This document shows, in pieces, positions 1 through 8,634 of a DNA stretch of 56,213 bases. This stretch comes from an uncultured Lachnospiraceae bacterium (GTDB lineage: Bacteria; Bacillota; Clostridia; Lachnospirales; Lachnospiraceae). A program made the position numbers and the translations under genes. The number at the start of each line of letters is the position of its first letter. Position 1 is the stretch's first letter. The notes under the pieces are model-generated. The model saw only the letters and a list, made by a program, of their open reading frames with translations. It was not told the origin of the DNA and ran no database searches. The DNA lies in NCBI GenBank assembly GCA_905236845.1, contig CAJOQM010000014.1:1-56213 (forward strand), in the 5' to 3' direction.

Positions 1-141
1 AGAAAAATGGCGTAAAATGCCACAGACTTGTGCAGAGCAAATGTCCAAACAGAAATAATAGTCAGGACGATGGCGTAAATGGCGTAAAACGCTGAGCCAA
101 AGTCCGGAAATACTTGAAAATAAAGGAGATGTAGAGGAAGT
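1..141. other. Left edge and ychF leader; possible tail of an upstream gene
   Basis: No complete gene is visible. One + frame is open from the left edge to a TGA at 93-95 and another to a TAA at 56-58, so either could be the last codons of an upstream gene. The 10-mer ATGGCGTAAA occurs three times (7-16, 70-79, 79-88). The copies are spaced by multiples of three, so in the frame that ends at 95 each is read as Gly-Val. That mildly favours a coding tail. A Shine-Dalgarno-like AAAGGAG lies at 122-128 and GAGGAAG just before the ychF start. I see no clear promoter. Confidence 0.3.
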
Positions 142-1242
142 ATGAAACTAGGAATCGTCGGGCTACCCAACGTGGGGAAGTCTACTTTATTTAATTCGCT
201 TACAAAGGCAGGGGCGCAGTCTGCAAACTACCCCTTCTGCACCATAGATCCGAACGTAGGCGTGGTGTCTGTGCCTGATGAGCGCATAGTGAAGCTGGGT
301 GAGCTGTATAATACAAAAAAAGTAACGCCGGCAGTTATAGAGTTTGTTGATATAGCTGGTCTCGTGAAGGGAGCGTCAAAGGGCGAGGGTCTGGGCAACC
401 AGTTTTTGGCAAACATCCGTGAGGTGGACGCCATTGTTCATGTGGTCCGTTGCTTTGATGATGATAATGTGGTCCATGTGGATGGCTCTGTGGATCCCGC
501 AAGGGATATAGAGACGATTAACATGGAGCTTTTGTTTTCTGACCTGGAAATCCTGGAGCGCCGCATAGCAAAGGTTACAAAGACCGCGCGTAATGACAAG
601 AGCGCTGCGGCAGAGCTGTCACTTCTCGAGGATGTAAAGGCACATCTGGAATCCGGCAGCATGGCAAAGACGTTTCCGGTTCCGGAGGATGAGGAGCTTG
701 CAAAGATATTTGCCATGTACAATCTCCTTACGGCAAAGCCTGTTATATACGCAGCAAATGTATCGGAGGACGATCTGGCTGACGACGGAGCGTCCAATGC
801 CCATGTACAGAATGTCCGAAAGCTCGCAGCCGACGAAGGATCAGAGGTCTTCGTTATCTGCGCTTCCGTAGAAGAAGAGATTGCGGAGTTTGACGACGAT
901 GAAAAGAAAGAATTCCTTGAGGATCTTGGGCTTTCTGAATCCGGCCTTGATAAGCTCATAAAGGCAAGTTATAAGCTTCTTGGGCTCATTAGCTTCCTTA
1001 CCGCCGGAGAGGACGAGTGTCGCGCCTGGACGATTACGCAGGGGACAAAGGCTCCCCAGGCAGCAGGAAAGATACATACGGACTTTGAGCGCGGCTTTAT
1101 CCGGGCGGAGGTGGTTAGCTACGACGACCTTATATCCCTGGGCTCTCTTTCCGCAGCGAAGGAAAAGGGCGTTGTTGGACTCGAAGGCAAGGAATATGTT
1201 GTAAAAGACGGAGATGTAATCTTATTTAGATTTAACGTATAA
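142..1242 (+). CDS. ychF: Redox-regulated ATPase/GTPase YchF (Obg family)
   Basis: A cytoplasmic P-loop NTPase of the Obg/YchF family, ribosome-associated and, in the family, preferring ATP over GTP. Visible motifs are the P-loop GLPNVGKST at residues 7-15, the switch-region [12 protein letters not shown], the G3-like [17 protein letters not shown] near residues 70-86, and a C-terminal TGS-like domain. NVSEDDL sits where YchF carries its altered base-recognition loop. The length of 366 aa is normal. The ATG at 142 gives the expected [14 protein letters not shown] start and follows purine-rich Shine-Dalgarno sequence. nrdR follows after 27 nt, but the two need not share a promoter. The identification is secure. 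Confidence 0.96.
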   Translation: MKLGIVGLPNVGKSTLFNSLTKAGAQSANYPFCTIDPNVGVVSVPDERIVKLGELYNTKKVTPAVIEFVDIAGLVKGASKGEGLGNQFLANIREVDAIVHVVRCFDDDNVVHVDGSVDPARDIETINMELLFSDLEILERRIAKVTKTARNDKSAAAELSLLEDVKAHLESGSMAKTFPVPEDEELAKIFAMYNLLTAKPVIYAANVSEDDLADDGASNAHVQNVRKLAADEGSEVFVICASVEEEIAEFDDDEKKEFLEDLGLSESGLDKLIKASYKLLGLISFLTAGEDECRAWTITQGTKAPQAAGKIHTDFERGFIRAEVVSYDDLISLGSLSAAKEKGVVGLEGKEYVVKDGDVILFRFNV

Positions 1243-1269
1243 AATTCTTTAAAAAGGGAGGAACAAGCT

Positions 1270-1722
1270 ATGAAATGCCCGTTTTGCGGCGGTGATGACA
1301 CAAGGGTAATAGATTCGAGGCCGGCTGATGACAACAGCTCCATAAGGAGGAGACGAGCCTGCGATGTGTGCGGAAAGAGATTTACCACATATGAAAAAGT
1401 GGAAACCATACCCCTTATCGTTATCAAAAAAGATAACACCCGGGAGCAGTATGACAGGGAAAAGATTGAGGGAGGCATTATAAGAGCCTGCCACAAGCGT
1501 CCCGTTTCGGCAAAACAGATTTCCCAGCTTGCAGACGAAATCGAAAATGAGGTTTATTCCTTTGGCGAGAAGGAAATAAATTCAACCCGCATAGGAGAGA
1601 TTGTTATGACGAAATTAAAGGATCTCGATCAGGTCGCCTATGTGCGTTTTGCCTCAGTTTACCGCGAATTCAAAGACGTAAATACGTTTATGGATGAGCT
1701 TAAAAAGATACTGGATAAATAA
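1270..1722 (+). CDS. nrdR: Transcriptional repressor NrdR
   Basis: A zinc-ribbon/ATP-cone repressor that in the family binds NrdR boxes upstream of ribonucleotide reductase genes and senses ATP/dATP. The N-terminus has the CPFC and CDVC cysteine pairs (about residues 3-6 and 31-34) followed by the hallmark GKRFTTYE. The ATP-cone occupies about residues 48-138. The length of 150 aa is typical. The start follows GGGAGGAAC. The next gene begins at the base after its stop codon, so the two are very likely cotranscribed. No nrd gene is present in the window. Confidence 0.96.
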   Translation: MKCPFCGGDDTRVIDSRPADDNSSIRRRRACDVCGKRFTTYEKVETIPLIVIKKDNTREQYDREKIEGGIIRACHKRPVSAKQISQLADEIENEVYSFGEKEINSTRIGEIVMTKLKDLDQVAYVRFASVYREFKDVNTFMDELKKILDK

Positions 1723-2217
1723 ATGTTTATTCTTATTCCGGATAAAATTGCAAAAAATGCATATATGATAAATTATGACAGGCTGTATGACGAGGGATTT
1801 CGGGGTATTATATTTGACATCGACAATACCCTCGTGGGGCACGATGCTCCGGCGGACGGGGAGGCAAAAGCCCTTGCGGACAGGTTGAAGTCAAAAGGTT
1901 TTTCCATATGCATAGTGTCAAACAACGAGGAGCCCAGGGTGAAACTATTCGCCGGGGCTCTTGACCTGCCGTACGTTTACAAGGCGGGGAAACCCCTTAC
2001 AAAGGGCTACGTCGAGGCTATGAGGATAATGGGTACGCAGAAAGAAAACACCCTTTCCATAGGAGACCAGGTGTTTACGGATGTGGCGGGTTCAAGGAGA
2101 GCCGGAGTCTACACGATTATGACCCGCAGGCTTTATTTTAAAGAGCCGCCCCATATACATTTAAAGAGGATTTTCGAGGCGCCTTTTCGCCTGATTTCAA
2201 TGATAATATGCAGATAA
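1723..2217 (+). CDS. YqeG-family HAD phosphatase
   Basis: A haloacid-dehalogenase superfamily protein of the YqeG/PGP-phosphatase type. HAD motif I is DIDNTLVGHD (near residues 28-37), with the catalytic Asp pair DxD; motif II is IVSNNEE and the C-terminal motif is IGDQVFTDVAGSRRAG. The 164 aa length fits the family. The ATG directly abuts the nrdR TAA, which implies translational coupling. Firmicute YqeG is a predicted phosphatase whose physiological substrate is unsettled; relatives dephosphorylate phosphatidylglycerophosphate, so a lipid role is possible but unproved here. Confidence 0.85.
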   Translation: MFILIPDKIAKNAYMINYDRLYDEGFRGIIFDIDNTLVGHDAPADGEAKALADRLKSKGFSICIVSNNEEPRVKLFAGALDLPYVYKAGKPLTKGYVEAMRIMGTQKENTLSIGDQVFTDVAGSRRAGVYTIMTRRLYFKEPPHIHLKRIFEAPFRLISMIICR

Positions 2218-3278
2218 CAGACAGAATAAAAAACGAAATATTAACCCCAAATGATTTGGACGCCATAATCGTTTCAGACCCGTATAATTTCAGATATCTT
2301 TCGGGCTCTGATGCGGAGGGTGCGCTTCTTATTACAAAAGAAAAGGCGCATCTGTATACAGACTCCCGATACACCATAGCCGCAAAGGCTTCAGCAGGCG
2401 CCAGCGGCTTTTTAATACATGAATTTACTTCTAAAAACCCCATGAAAAAGATGGTGGCGGATGATGCGGCGGGTTTACATAACATAGGCTATGAAGACCT
2501 TTTCCTTACGGTAAATGAATTCGGGAAATTCAAGGAAGCTCTTCCGAATGCGGAATTGATCCCGTTAGATACCACTTTAAACGACCTTCGAATGGTGAAG
2601 ACTCCGGAGGAAACTGCCCTCCTTGAACAGGCTGAAAGGATAGGAGATCTTGCATTTGAGTCAATCATTCCTTTGATAAAGCCGGGGATTACCGAGCTTT
2701 CCCTTGCGGCAGAGATAGAATATGCCATGAAAAGAAACGGAGCCGAGGGATTTTCCTTTGAGACCATAGTGGCGTCGGGATTAAACAGCGCGTGCCCTCA
2801 TCACAGACCGACAGAAAGACCCCTGGAAAAGGGAGATTTTGTCACTATGGATTTTGGCTGCATATACCGGGGGTATTGCTCGGATATGACAAGGACCGTA
2901 GTCCTCGGGAAGGCAAACGACAAGCAAAAGGAAGTCTACGAAACCGTCCGGCGTGCCCAGGAGGCGGGACTTTCTGCGCTAAAGCCCGGACTTACGGGAA
3001 AGCAGATAGATGAAGTGCCCCGGAATATTATTAAAGAAGCAGGATACGGAGAGTATTTCGGACATGGCCTGGGCCACAGCGTGGGGCTTTACATACACGA
3101 AGATCCCCGGCTTTCTCCCTCGGAAGAGAGGGTCATTAAAGAAGGCTATATAGAGACTGTTGAGCCGGGTATATACATAGAAGGCTTTGGAGGAGTCCGC
3201 ATAGAGGATATGTGTGTAGTTACAAAAGACGGTGCCAGGAGCCTTACCCATTCCCCCAAGGAATTGATGGAACTGTAG
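2208..3278 (+). CDS. M24B Xaa-Pro aminopeptidase/dipeptidase
   Basis: A cytoplasmic metallopeptidase that removes residues next to proline. The N-terminal creatinase-like domain covers about residues 1-120 and the pita-bread catalytic domain the rest. Metal ligands are visible as the two Asp of TMDFGCIYRGYCSDMTRT, the His of GHGLGHSVGLYIHEDPR, and the Glu in TVEPGIYIEGFGG and VRIED. The length of 356 aa matches Firmicute aminopeptidase P. The ATG overlaps the previous stop by 10 nt and has no obvious Shine-Dalgarno, so translation is probably coupled. In many Firmicutes this gene sits next to efp, which is two genes downstream here. Confidence 0.9.
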   Translation: MQITDRIKNEILTPNDLDAIIVSDPYNFRYLSGSDAEGALLITKEKAHLYTDSRYTIAAKASAGASGFLIHEFTSKNPMKKMVADDAAGLHNIGYEDLFLTVNEFGKFKEALPNAELIPLDTTLNDLRMVKTPEETALLEQAERIGDLAFESIIPLIKPGITELSLAAEIEYAMKRNGAEGFSFETIVASGLNSACPHHRPTERPLEKGDFVTMDFGCIYRGYCSDMTRTVVLGKANDKQKEVYETVRRAQEAGLSALKPGLTGKQIDEVPRNIIKEAGYGEYFGHGLGHSVGLYIHEDPRLSPSEERVIKEGYIETVEPGIYIEGFGGVRIEDMCVVTKDGARSLTHSPKELMEL

Positions 3279-3303
3279 AAGGCGGCTTTGACTGCGGCAG
3301 ACG

Positions 3304-3333
3304 GATAAGACGCAAACAGATAAGACGCAAACA
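3304..3333. repeat. Perfect tandem duplication of a 15-mer
   Basis: GATAAGACGCAAACA is present twice head to tail (3304-3318 and 3319-3333) in the intergenic stretch just before the rpiB ribosome binding site. A shortened related CAGACGGATAAG precedes it. It looks like a small slippage duplication, not a functional element. Confidence 0.85.
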
Positions 3334-3347
3334 GAAAGGAAAGCATC

Positions 3348-3803
3348 ATGAAAATAGCGATAGGAAACGATCACGCAGGAGTGGATCTTAAGAATTCTCT
3401 TTTGGAGCACCTTATGGAAAAGGGTCATACAGTAGACGACTATGGTACAAACAGTACGGAAAAGGTAAATTATCCTGTCTATGCGGAGACCGTGGCAAAG
3501 AAGGTGGTATCCGGAGAATATGACTGCGGCATACTTATATGCGGCACGGGTGTGGGAATATCCATTGCGGCAAACAAGGTAAAGGGAGCCAGGGCGGCAG
3601 CCTGCTCCGAGCCCAGTACAGCCCGCCTCGTAAAGGAGCATAACGATGCAAACATTATCTGCATCGGCGCCCGTATGATAGGTGAGCAGATGGCGACGGA
3701 TATAGTTGATGCATATATGGGAGCGACCTTTGAGGGAGGGCGCCATATAAAGCGCCTGGACATGGTAAGAGCTATCGAAGAGAACGGCACTTGCATGGAA
3801 TAG
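3348..3803 (+). CDS. rpiB: Ribose-5-phosphate isomerase B (RpiB/LacA/LacB family)
   Basis: Interconverts ribose 5-phosphate and ribulose 5-phosphate in the pentose phosphate pathway. The start [15 protein letters not shown] carries the family His-Ala-Gly. [14 protein letters not shown] holds the catalytic Cys that distinguishes RpiB-type enzymes, and [13 protein letters not shown] provides further active-site residues. The length of 151 aa is standard. Shine-Dalgarno AGAAAGGAAAG precedes the ATG. Allose-6-phosphate or galactose-6-phosphate isomerase activity is possible in this superfamily, but no sugar-catabolic neighbours suggest it. It may supply ribulose 5-phosphate to the possible CDP-ribitol route downstream, which is inference. 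Confidence 0.92.
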   Translation: MKIAIGNDHAGVDLKNSLLEHLMEKGHTVDDYGTNSTEKVNYPVYAETVAKKVVSGEYDCGILICGTGVGISIAANKVKGARAAACSEPSTARLVKEHNDANIICIGARMIGEQMATDIVDAYMGATFEGGRHIKRLDMVRAIEENGTCME

Positions 3804-3819
3804 CCGTTTCATATATAAT
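3791..3819 (+). promoter_or_regulatory. Candidate promoter for efp
   Basis: TTGCAT at 3791-3796 and a perfect TATAAT at 3814-3819 are separated by 17 nt. The -35 is only a half match. It overlaps the end of rpiB and would give a leader of about 60 nt to efp. Confidence 0.45.
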
Positions 3820-3836
3820 ATATCAGTTATGGAGTG

Positions 3837-3857
3837 GTGCGCCCTTTTGATGCGCAC
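3837..3857 (+). other. Stem-loop in the efp leader
   Basis: GTGCGC (3837-3842) pairs perfectly with GCGCAC (3852-3857) around a 9-nt loop, inside the predicted efp leader and about 15 nt before its Shine-Dalgarno. No U-tract follows, so it is not an ordinary terminator. Confidence 0.45.
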
Positions 3858-3888
3858 GCAGATAGGAACATTAAGGAGGACACAAAAC

Positions 3889-4446
3889 ATGATTTCAGCC
3901 GGAGATTTCCGCAACGGTATAACGATAGAGCTTGAAGGCAATATCTATCAGATCGTGGAATTTCAGCATGTAAAGCCGGGCAAGGGAGCAGCCTTCGTCC
4001 GCACAAAGCTTAAGAACATCGTAAACGGCGGTGTCGTAGAGAAGACATTCCGCCCTACCGAAAAATGCGAGCAGGCTCACATAGACAGAAAGGATATGCA
4101 GTATCTTTATCAGGACAGCGGTCTTTTCTATTTCATGGATAATGAGACCTATGATCAGGTATCCCTGGGTCAGGATACAGTGGGCGACGCTCTGAAGTTT
4201 GTAAAAGAAAACGAGACCTGCAAGGTATGTTCTCACAACGGAAATGTATTCTCCGTTGAGCCGCCTCTTTTCGTAGAGCTTGAGATTACTGAGACAGAGC
4301 CCGGACTTAAGGGCGATACGGCTACCGGTGCTACAAAGCCCGCAACAGTCGAGACCGGCGCCCAGGTAAACGTTCCCCTGTTTGTAAATCAGGGCGATGT
4401 GATAAAGATAGATACCCGCACCGGCGAATATCTTTCCAGGGTATAG
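3889..4446 (+). CDS. efp: Elongation factor P
   Basis: EF-P relieves ribosomes stalled at polyproline. I place the start at 3889 because AAGGAGG (3873-3879) precedes it and the product then begins [10 protein letters not shown] as in other EF-Ps; a more upstream in-frame ATG at 3829 would add 20 unrelated residues. The 185 aa product has three KOW/OB-like domains. The tip loop reads [10 protein letters not shown] with Lys32 at the position modified in Bacillus. No EpmA/EpmB-type modification gene is in the window. galU follows 22 nt later with its own ribosome site, so efp transcription probably runs into the glycopolymer genes. Confidence 0.95.
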   Translation: MISAGDFRNGITIELEGNIYQIVEFQHVKPGKGAAFVRTKLKNIVNGGVVEKTFRPTEKCEQAHIDRKDMQYLYQDSGLFYFMDNETYDQVSLGQDTVGDALKFVKENETCKVCSHNGNVFSVEPPLFVELEITETEPGLKGDTATGATKPATVETGAQVNVPLFVNQGDVIKIDTRTGEYLSRV

Positions 4447-4468
4447 TGCCGATTTTCGGAGGGATGCC

Positions 4469-5359
4469 ATGAAAGTACGTAAAGCCATCATACCGGCGGC
4501 AGGACTGGGAACCCGCTTCCTTCCTGCCACAAAAGCACAGCCTAAGGAGATGCTGCCCATAGTGGATACCCCTACTATCCAGTATATTATTCAGGAGGCT
4601 GTGGATGCCGGGATAGAAGACATAATAATAATCACAGGCCGGGGCAAGCGCTCCATAGAGGATCATTTTGACCGTTCCATAGAATTGGAGATGGAGCTGG
4701 AAAAGTCCGGCAAAGAAGAAGAGCTTCAAATGGTGCGCTGCATAGCTGACATGACGAATCTTTATTATATTCGTCAGAAGCGTCCCCGTGGTCTGGGTCA
4801 TGCTGTCCTTATGGCTAAAGAATTCATTGGAAACGAGCCTTTTGCCGTTCTTTTGGGAGACGATGTTGTTGTCTCCCAAAAGCCATGTATAGGCCAGATG
4901 ATGGAGGTATTTGAGCAGAATCCCTCAAGTGTCCTGGGCGTACAGCAGGTAGCCCGGGAGGATGTTAGCAAATACGGCATAATAGCCGGGAACGAGGTAT
5001 CGGAGCGTATCTACAAAGTAGATGATATGATAGAAAAGCCCGATGTCCAGTATGCTCCAAGCAATGTGGCTGTTCTTGGCAGATATATTCTGACTCCCGC
5101 TGTTTTTTCGCTTCTTGAAACCCAGGAGGCGGGCAAAGGCGGCGAGATACAGCTTACGGATGCTATAAGGCGCCTTCTTAACGAAGAAGATGTTTACGCT
5201 TATGATTTTAAGGGCAAGCGCTATGATGTGGGATCAAAAACAGGATTCCTCCAGGCGAATATAGAAACAGCCCTTCGAAACGATGTATTAAAGGAAGAAA
5301 TGCTCGAATACATAAAGGATCTTGCAAAGGATCCGGAAAGCATGCTTAAATACGATTAA
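4469..5359 (+). CDS. galU: UTP-glucose-1-phosphate uridylyltransferase
   Basis: Makes UDP-glucose from UTP and glucose 1-phosphate, a precursor of UDP-galactose and cell-surface glycans. The nucleotidyltransferase signature AAGLGTRFLPATKAQPKEML lies at residues 9-28, followed by LGDDVV in the metal-binding region and the conserved KGKRYDVGSKTGFLQAN near the C-terminus. The length of 296 aa is typical. Start ATG follows CGGAGGGATGCC. It is followed after only 3 nt by glf, tying it to UDP-galactofuranose supply; the UDP-glucose 4-epimerase needed between the two is not recognisable here. Confidence 0.95.
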   Translation: MKVRKAIIPAAGLGTRFLPATKAQPKEMLPIVDTPTIQYIIQEAVDAGIEDIIIITGRGKRSIEDHFDRSIELEMELEKSGKEEELQMVRCIADMTNLYYIRQKRPRGLGHAVLMAKEFIGNEPFAVLLGDDVVVSQKPCIGQMMEVFEQNPSSVLGVQQVAREDVSKYGIIAGNEVSERIYKVDDMIEKPDVQYAPSNVAVLGRYILTPAVFSLLETQEAGKGGEIQLTDAIRRLLNEEDVYAYDFKGKRYDVGSKTGFLQANIETALRNDVLKEEMLEYIKDLAKDPESMLKYD

Positions 5360-5362
5360 ATT

Positions 5363-6490
5363 ATGAAAGTTGATTATCTTATAACTGGTGCCGGTCTGTT
5401 CGGCGCCGTGTTTGCGCAAAAGGCGCATGAAAGCGGCAAGTCGGTTCTTGTTCTGGAAAGACGGAATCATATTGCCGGAAATATCTATACAAAGAATGAA
5501 GACGGTATAGATGTGCATATATACGGAGCGCACATTTTCCATACTTCTGAACGCAAAATATGGGATTATGTAAACCGATATGCGGAATTTAACAACTATA
5601 TCAATTCTCCCGTAGCCATCTACAAAGATGAGCTGTACAATCTTCCCTTCAATATGAATACCTTCAGCCGTATGTGGGGCATAAAGACTCCTGCAGAGGC
5701 GAAGGATATTATAGCATCCCAAATAAAGGATTTGAATATCAAAGAGCCCAAAAACCTGGAAGAACAGGCGCTTTCTCTGGTGGGGCAAGATGTGTATGAA
5801 AAGCTTATTAAGGGATATACGCAGAAGCAATGGGGGCGGGAGTGCACCAAGCTTCCTGCATTTATAATAAAGCGGCTTCCCCTTCGGTTTACCTATGACA
5901 ACAATTATTTTAACGACCGATTTCAGGGAATTCCCGTAGACGGATATACCGCTATGGTTGAAAAGATGCTTGAGGGCGTACAGGTAGTTACCGGGGTGGA
6001 TTATGCCGATGTCAAAGCCATGGGAAAGCTTCCCGACGGCACGCCTTTGGAGTGGGATAAGCTTATATATACCGGAGCCATAGACGAATATTTTGATTAC
6101 AGTCTGGGAGCTCTTGAATACAGGAGCATCCGCTTTGAGATGGAGCGCCTTGAGGAAGAGAATTATCAGGGTAATGCCGTTGTTAATTATACCGCCTCCG
6201 ATGTTCCCTATACCCGTGTAATAGAGCACAAGCATTTTAATTTCGGCAAGCAGTCTTTTACTATAATATCAAAGGAATATTCCGCTGCATGGGAAAAGGG
6301 GACAGAGCCCTATTATCCCGTAAACAATGATGAAAACAACGATCTTTATGAGAGATACAAAGCTCTTGCTTCTTCCGAAGAAAACGTGATATTCGGGGGC
6401 AGGCTGGGATCGTATAAATACTATGATATGGATAAAGTTATAGGGGAGGCTTTAAAGCTCTCTGACGAGGAACTTGGAGAAAATGTCTAA
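5363..6490 (+). CDS. glf: UDP-galactopyranose mutase
   Basis: A flavoenzyme that converts UDP-galactopyranose to UDP-galactofuranose, the donor of Galf residues in bacterial surface glycans. The N-terminal FAD-binding GAGLFGA is followed by LVLERRNHIAGN; the mid-region NDRFQGIPVDGYTAMVEKM and the C-terminal IFGGRLGSYKYYDMDKVI are family hallmarks. The length of 375 aa fits. The ATG is 3 nt after the galU stop without a clear Shine-Dalgarno, so it is probably translated by coupling. Its presence predicts a Galf-containing polymer, made by one of the downstream glycosyltransferases (inference). Confidence 0.95.
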   Translation: MKVDYLITGAGLFGAVFAQKAHESGKSVLVLERRNHIAGNIYTKNEDGIDVHIYGAHIFHTSERKIWDYVNRYAEFNNYINSPVAIYKDELYNLPFNMNTFSRMWGIKTPAEAKDIIASQIKDLNIKEPKNLEEQALSLVGQDVYEKLIKGYTQKQWGRECTKLPAFIIKRLPLRFTYDNNYFNDRFQGIPVDGYTAMVEKMLEGVQVVTGVDYADVKAMGKLPDGTPLEWDKLIYTGAIDEYFDYSLGALEYRSIRFEMERLEEENYQGNAVVNYTASDVPYTRVIEHKHFNFGKQSFTIISKEYSAAWEKGTEPYYPVNNDENNDLYERYKALASSEENVIFGGRLGSYKYYDMDKVIGEALKLSDEELGENV

Positions 6491-7898
6491 AGGAAAGTCC
6501 AGAAGACCTTACCGCGGGCTCTTTCGAAAGATCACCAATATTATCATGGTGGCGCTTATGGTCTGGGTTTTTGCGGTTATATGGTACGCCGAACTGAATG
6601 TGCTTGTTCGCCAATTCGACCAAAAGGGTAACTGGCTGGTTATCTTTATCTATATGGTGGGAGTAGCCGTTTCATTCAAGCTCTGGGGCGGTTTTGGTAT
6701 CGGCAGATACAAGCTTGTAAATATCGTTATCGGTCAGATATTGGGAGTGATCACGGCAAACGTGTTCGGCTTCCTTGTAGTATTGCTTACCGGCGGTAAT
6801 ATCCACAAGATAAGCGACATCCTGCCGCATATGCTAAAGACCGCAGGGCTGCAGATGGTGTTTGCGGTAACCATACCTATATGCCTTTACGCATTGTACA
6901 AGAAGCTCTTCCCGCCTCTTAATATGCTGCAGATATACGGAGACCACAAAAACGAGCTCGTATCAAAGATGGGAGCCCGCCAGGACAAATATGTCATATG
7001 CGAAAATATATCCATTCACGAATCCATGGAGAATATCGTAAAAAAGATTGATGAATACGATGCGGTTTTGCTTAATGACATACCGTCGTCCGACAGGAGC
7101 CTTATTATAAAATATTGCTATGACAAGTCCAAAAGGCTTTATTTTACGCCGAAGATTCCGGATATCATAGTCCGGGGCTCCGAGGTTATAAAATATTTTG
7201 ACTCGCCTATTTATCTTGCGCGTAACAGCGGCTTTTCCATGGATGAAAGGTTTATAAAGAGAATTGCGGATATTATATTTTCGGCATTAGCTCTTATTAT
7301 TACATCTCCTATTATCCTTATTACGGCAATAGCCATAAAGATAGACGACGCAGGACCGGTGTTTTACAGCCAGGAGAGGTGTACCGTCGGCGGAAGGGTA
7401 TTTAATATCCACAAATTCCGGAGCATGATAGTGGATGCCGAAAAGGATGGCAGACCCGTTCCCGCCGCAGCAGAAGACGACAGAGTTACGAGAGTCGGAA
7501 GGGTGATAAGACGTCTTCGGATTGATGAGATTCCGCAGTTTTGGGATATATTAAAGGGCGATATGAGCATTGTAGGCCCCCGTCCCGAGCGCCTTGAGCA
7601 TTACAGGAAATATTCCGATACCATACCGGAATTCAATTTCAGATTGAAGATAAAAGGCGGTCTTACAGGCTATGCCCAGGTCTACGGCAAATACAATACA
7701 ACGCCGCTTGACAAGCTGAAGATGGATCTTATGTATATAGTGGATTTTTCCTTGCTTCTGGATTTGCAGATTATGCTGGAAACAGTTAAGATTATATTCA
7801 AAAAAGAAAGCACGGAGGGATTTACCGAAGAGCAGCTGCAGGAAATTAAAAAATCGGACAATGAAGATATTTCCGGAAAGATTTCCAAGGAGGATTAA
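6483..7898 (+). CDS. Polyprenyl-phosphate sugar-1-phosphate transferase
   Basis: An initiating transferase that loads a sugar 1-phosphate onto undecaprenyl phosphate at the inner membrane face. Four N-terminal membrane segments (roughly within residues 15-140) are followed by a soluble middle region, one more membrane segment (IADIIFSALALIITSPIIL) and the PF02397-type catalytic domain with KFRSM, RIDEIPQFWDILKGDMSIVG and PRPE. The substrate (galactose, glucose or an N-acetyl sugar) cannot be read out. I prefer ATG 6483; a TTG at 6474 in the same frame is an alternative. The start overlaps glf by 8 nt (ATGTCTAA). About 471 aa. Confidence 0.9.
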   Translation: MSKGKSRRPYRGLFRKITNIIMVALMVWVFAVIWYAELNVLVRQFDQKGNWLVIFIYMVGVAVSFKLWGGFGIGRYKLVNIVIGQILGVITANVFGFLVVLLTGGNIHKISDILPHMLKTAGLQMVFAVTIPICLYALYKKLFPPLNMLQIYGDHKNELVSKMGARQDKYVICENISIHESMENIVKKIDEYDAVLLNDIPSSDRSLIIKYCYDKSKRLYFTPKIPDIIVRGSEVIKYFDSPIYLARNSGFSMDERFIKRIADIIFSALALIITSPIILITAIAIKIDDAGPVFYSQERCTVGGRVFNIHKFRSMIVDAEKDGRPVPAAAEDDRVTRVGRVIRRLRIDEIPQFWDILKGDMSIVGPRPERLEHYRKYSDTIPEFNFRLKIKGGLTGYAQVYGKYNTTPLDKLKMDLMYIVDFSLLLDLQIMLETVKIIFKKESTEGFTEEQLQEIKKSDNEDISGKISKED

Positions 7899-7899
7899 A

Positions 7900-8625
7900 A
7901 TGAAAAATTATGCGGTAATTATTGCCGGCGGTGTAGGAAGCCGTATGAATCAGGAAATACCCAAGCAGTTTATAAATGTATACGATAAGCCTATTATCAT
8001 CTATACTTTGGAGGCTTTTCAAAAGCACCCCCAGATAGACGGGATACTGGTAGTCTGCATAGACGGATGGCATGATATGCTAAAAGCCTATGCCAAGCAG
8101 TTTGATATTACAAAGCTTGAAGATGTGGTATCCGGCGGCAACTCTGCGCAGGAATCCATAAGAAACGGAATATATGCCCTGGAAGGAAAGCTTGAAAGGG
8201 ATGATAATGTGATTATTCACGACGGCATCCGTCCTTTGGTGGATGACAATGTACTTTCAGATATTATCAGGGTCTGCACGGAGCATGGAAACGGAGTGAC
8301 ATCCCTTCCCTACAATGAGCAGATTTTCCGGGTGGCGGAGGATGACCCCGAGACTACGGTAGAATATATTCCCAGAGAGACTCTGCGCCGCGTATCTACG
8401 CCTCAGGCATACCGATTCGGAGAGATAGATGATGCATATCATGAGGCTTTTGAAAAGGAAATCGGCATATACGGCTCTTCTTATGCCAATACAATGATGG
8501 TAGAGCTTGGACACAGGCTTTATTTTGCCGCAGGCTCGGATAAGAACATAAAGCTTACCACCAAAGACGATCTGGAGATGTTTAAGTCCTATATTACATC
8601 CGACAAGGACGCCTGGCTTAAATAG
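7900..8625 (+). CDS. IspD/TarI-family cytidylyltransferase (probably CDP-ribitol type)
   Basis: Transfers CMP from CTP to a sugar-alcohol phosphate. The nucleotide-binding loop is AGGVGSRM with PKQF (residues 9-24). Later motifs are HDGIRPLV, STPQAYRF and KNIKLTTKDDL. The AGG form and the position inside a glycopolymer cluster favour ribitol-5-phosphate cytidylyltransferase (TarI) over isoprenoid IspD, whose loop is usually AAGxGxRM; a true IspD role is not excluded. Start at 7900 because AAGGAGG (7887-7893) lies just before it and yields MKNYAVIIAGG. The Shine-Dalgarno sits inside the last codons of the previous gene. 241 aa. A TagF-like transferase at 18532-21525 could use the product. Confidence 0.82.
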   Translation: MKNYAVIIAGGVGSRMNQEIPKQFINVYDKPIIIYTLEAFQKHPQIDGILVVCIDGWHDMLKAYAKQFDITKLEDVVSGGNSAQESIRNGIYALEGKLERDDNVIIHDGIRPLVDDNVLSDIIRVCTEHGNGVTSLPYNEQIFRVAEDDPETTVEYIPRETLRRVSTPQAYRFGEIDDAYHEAFEKEIGIYGSSYANTMMVELGHRLYFAAGSDKNIKLTTKDDLEMFKSYITSDKDAWLK

Positions 8626-8634
8626 GTTAATGAT

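Noticed and set aside
438..959. Long open frames antisense to ychF and to many other genes
   Set aside because: These are low-complexity shadows of strong coding sequences on the other strand, with no ribosome sites or family motifs.
3829..3888. Twenty-residue N-terminal extension of EF-P
   Set aside because: The upstream ATG has no Shine-Dalgarno and lies across the predicted leader hairpin; the AAGGAGG before 3889 decides the start.
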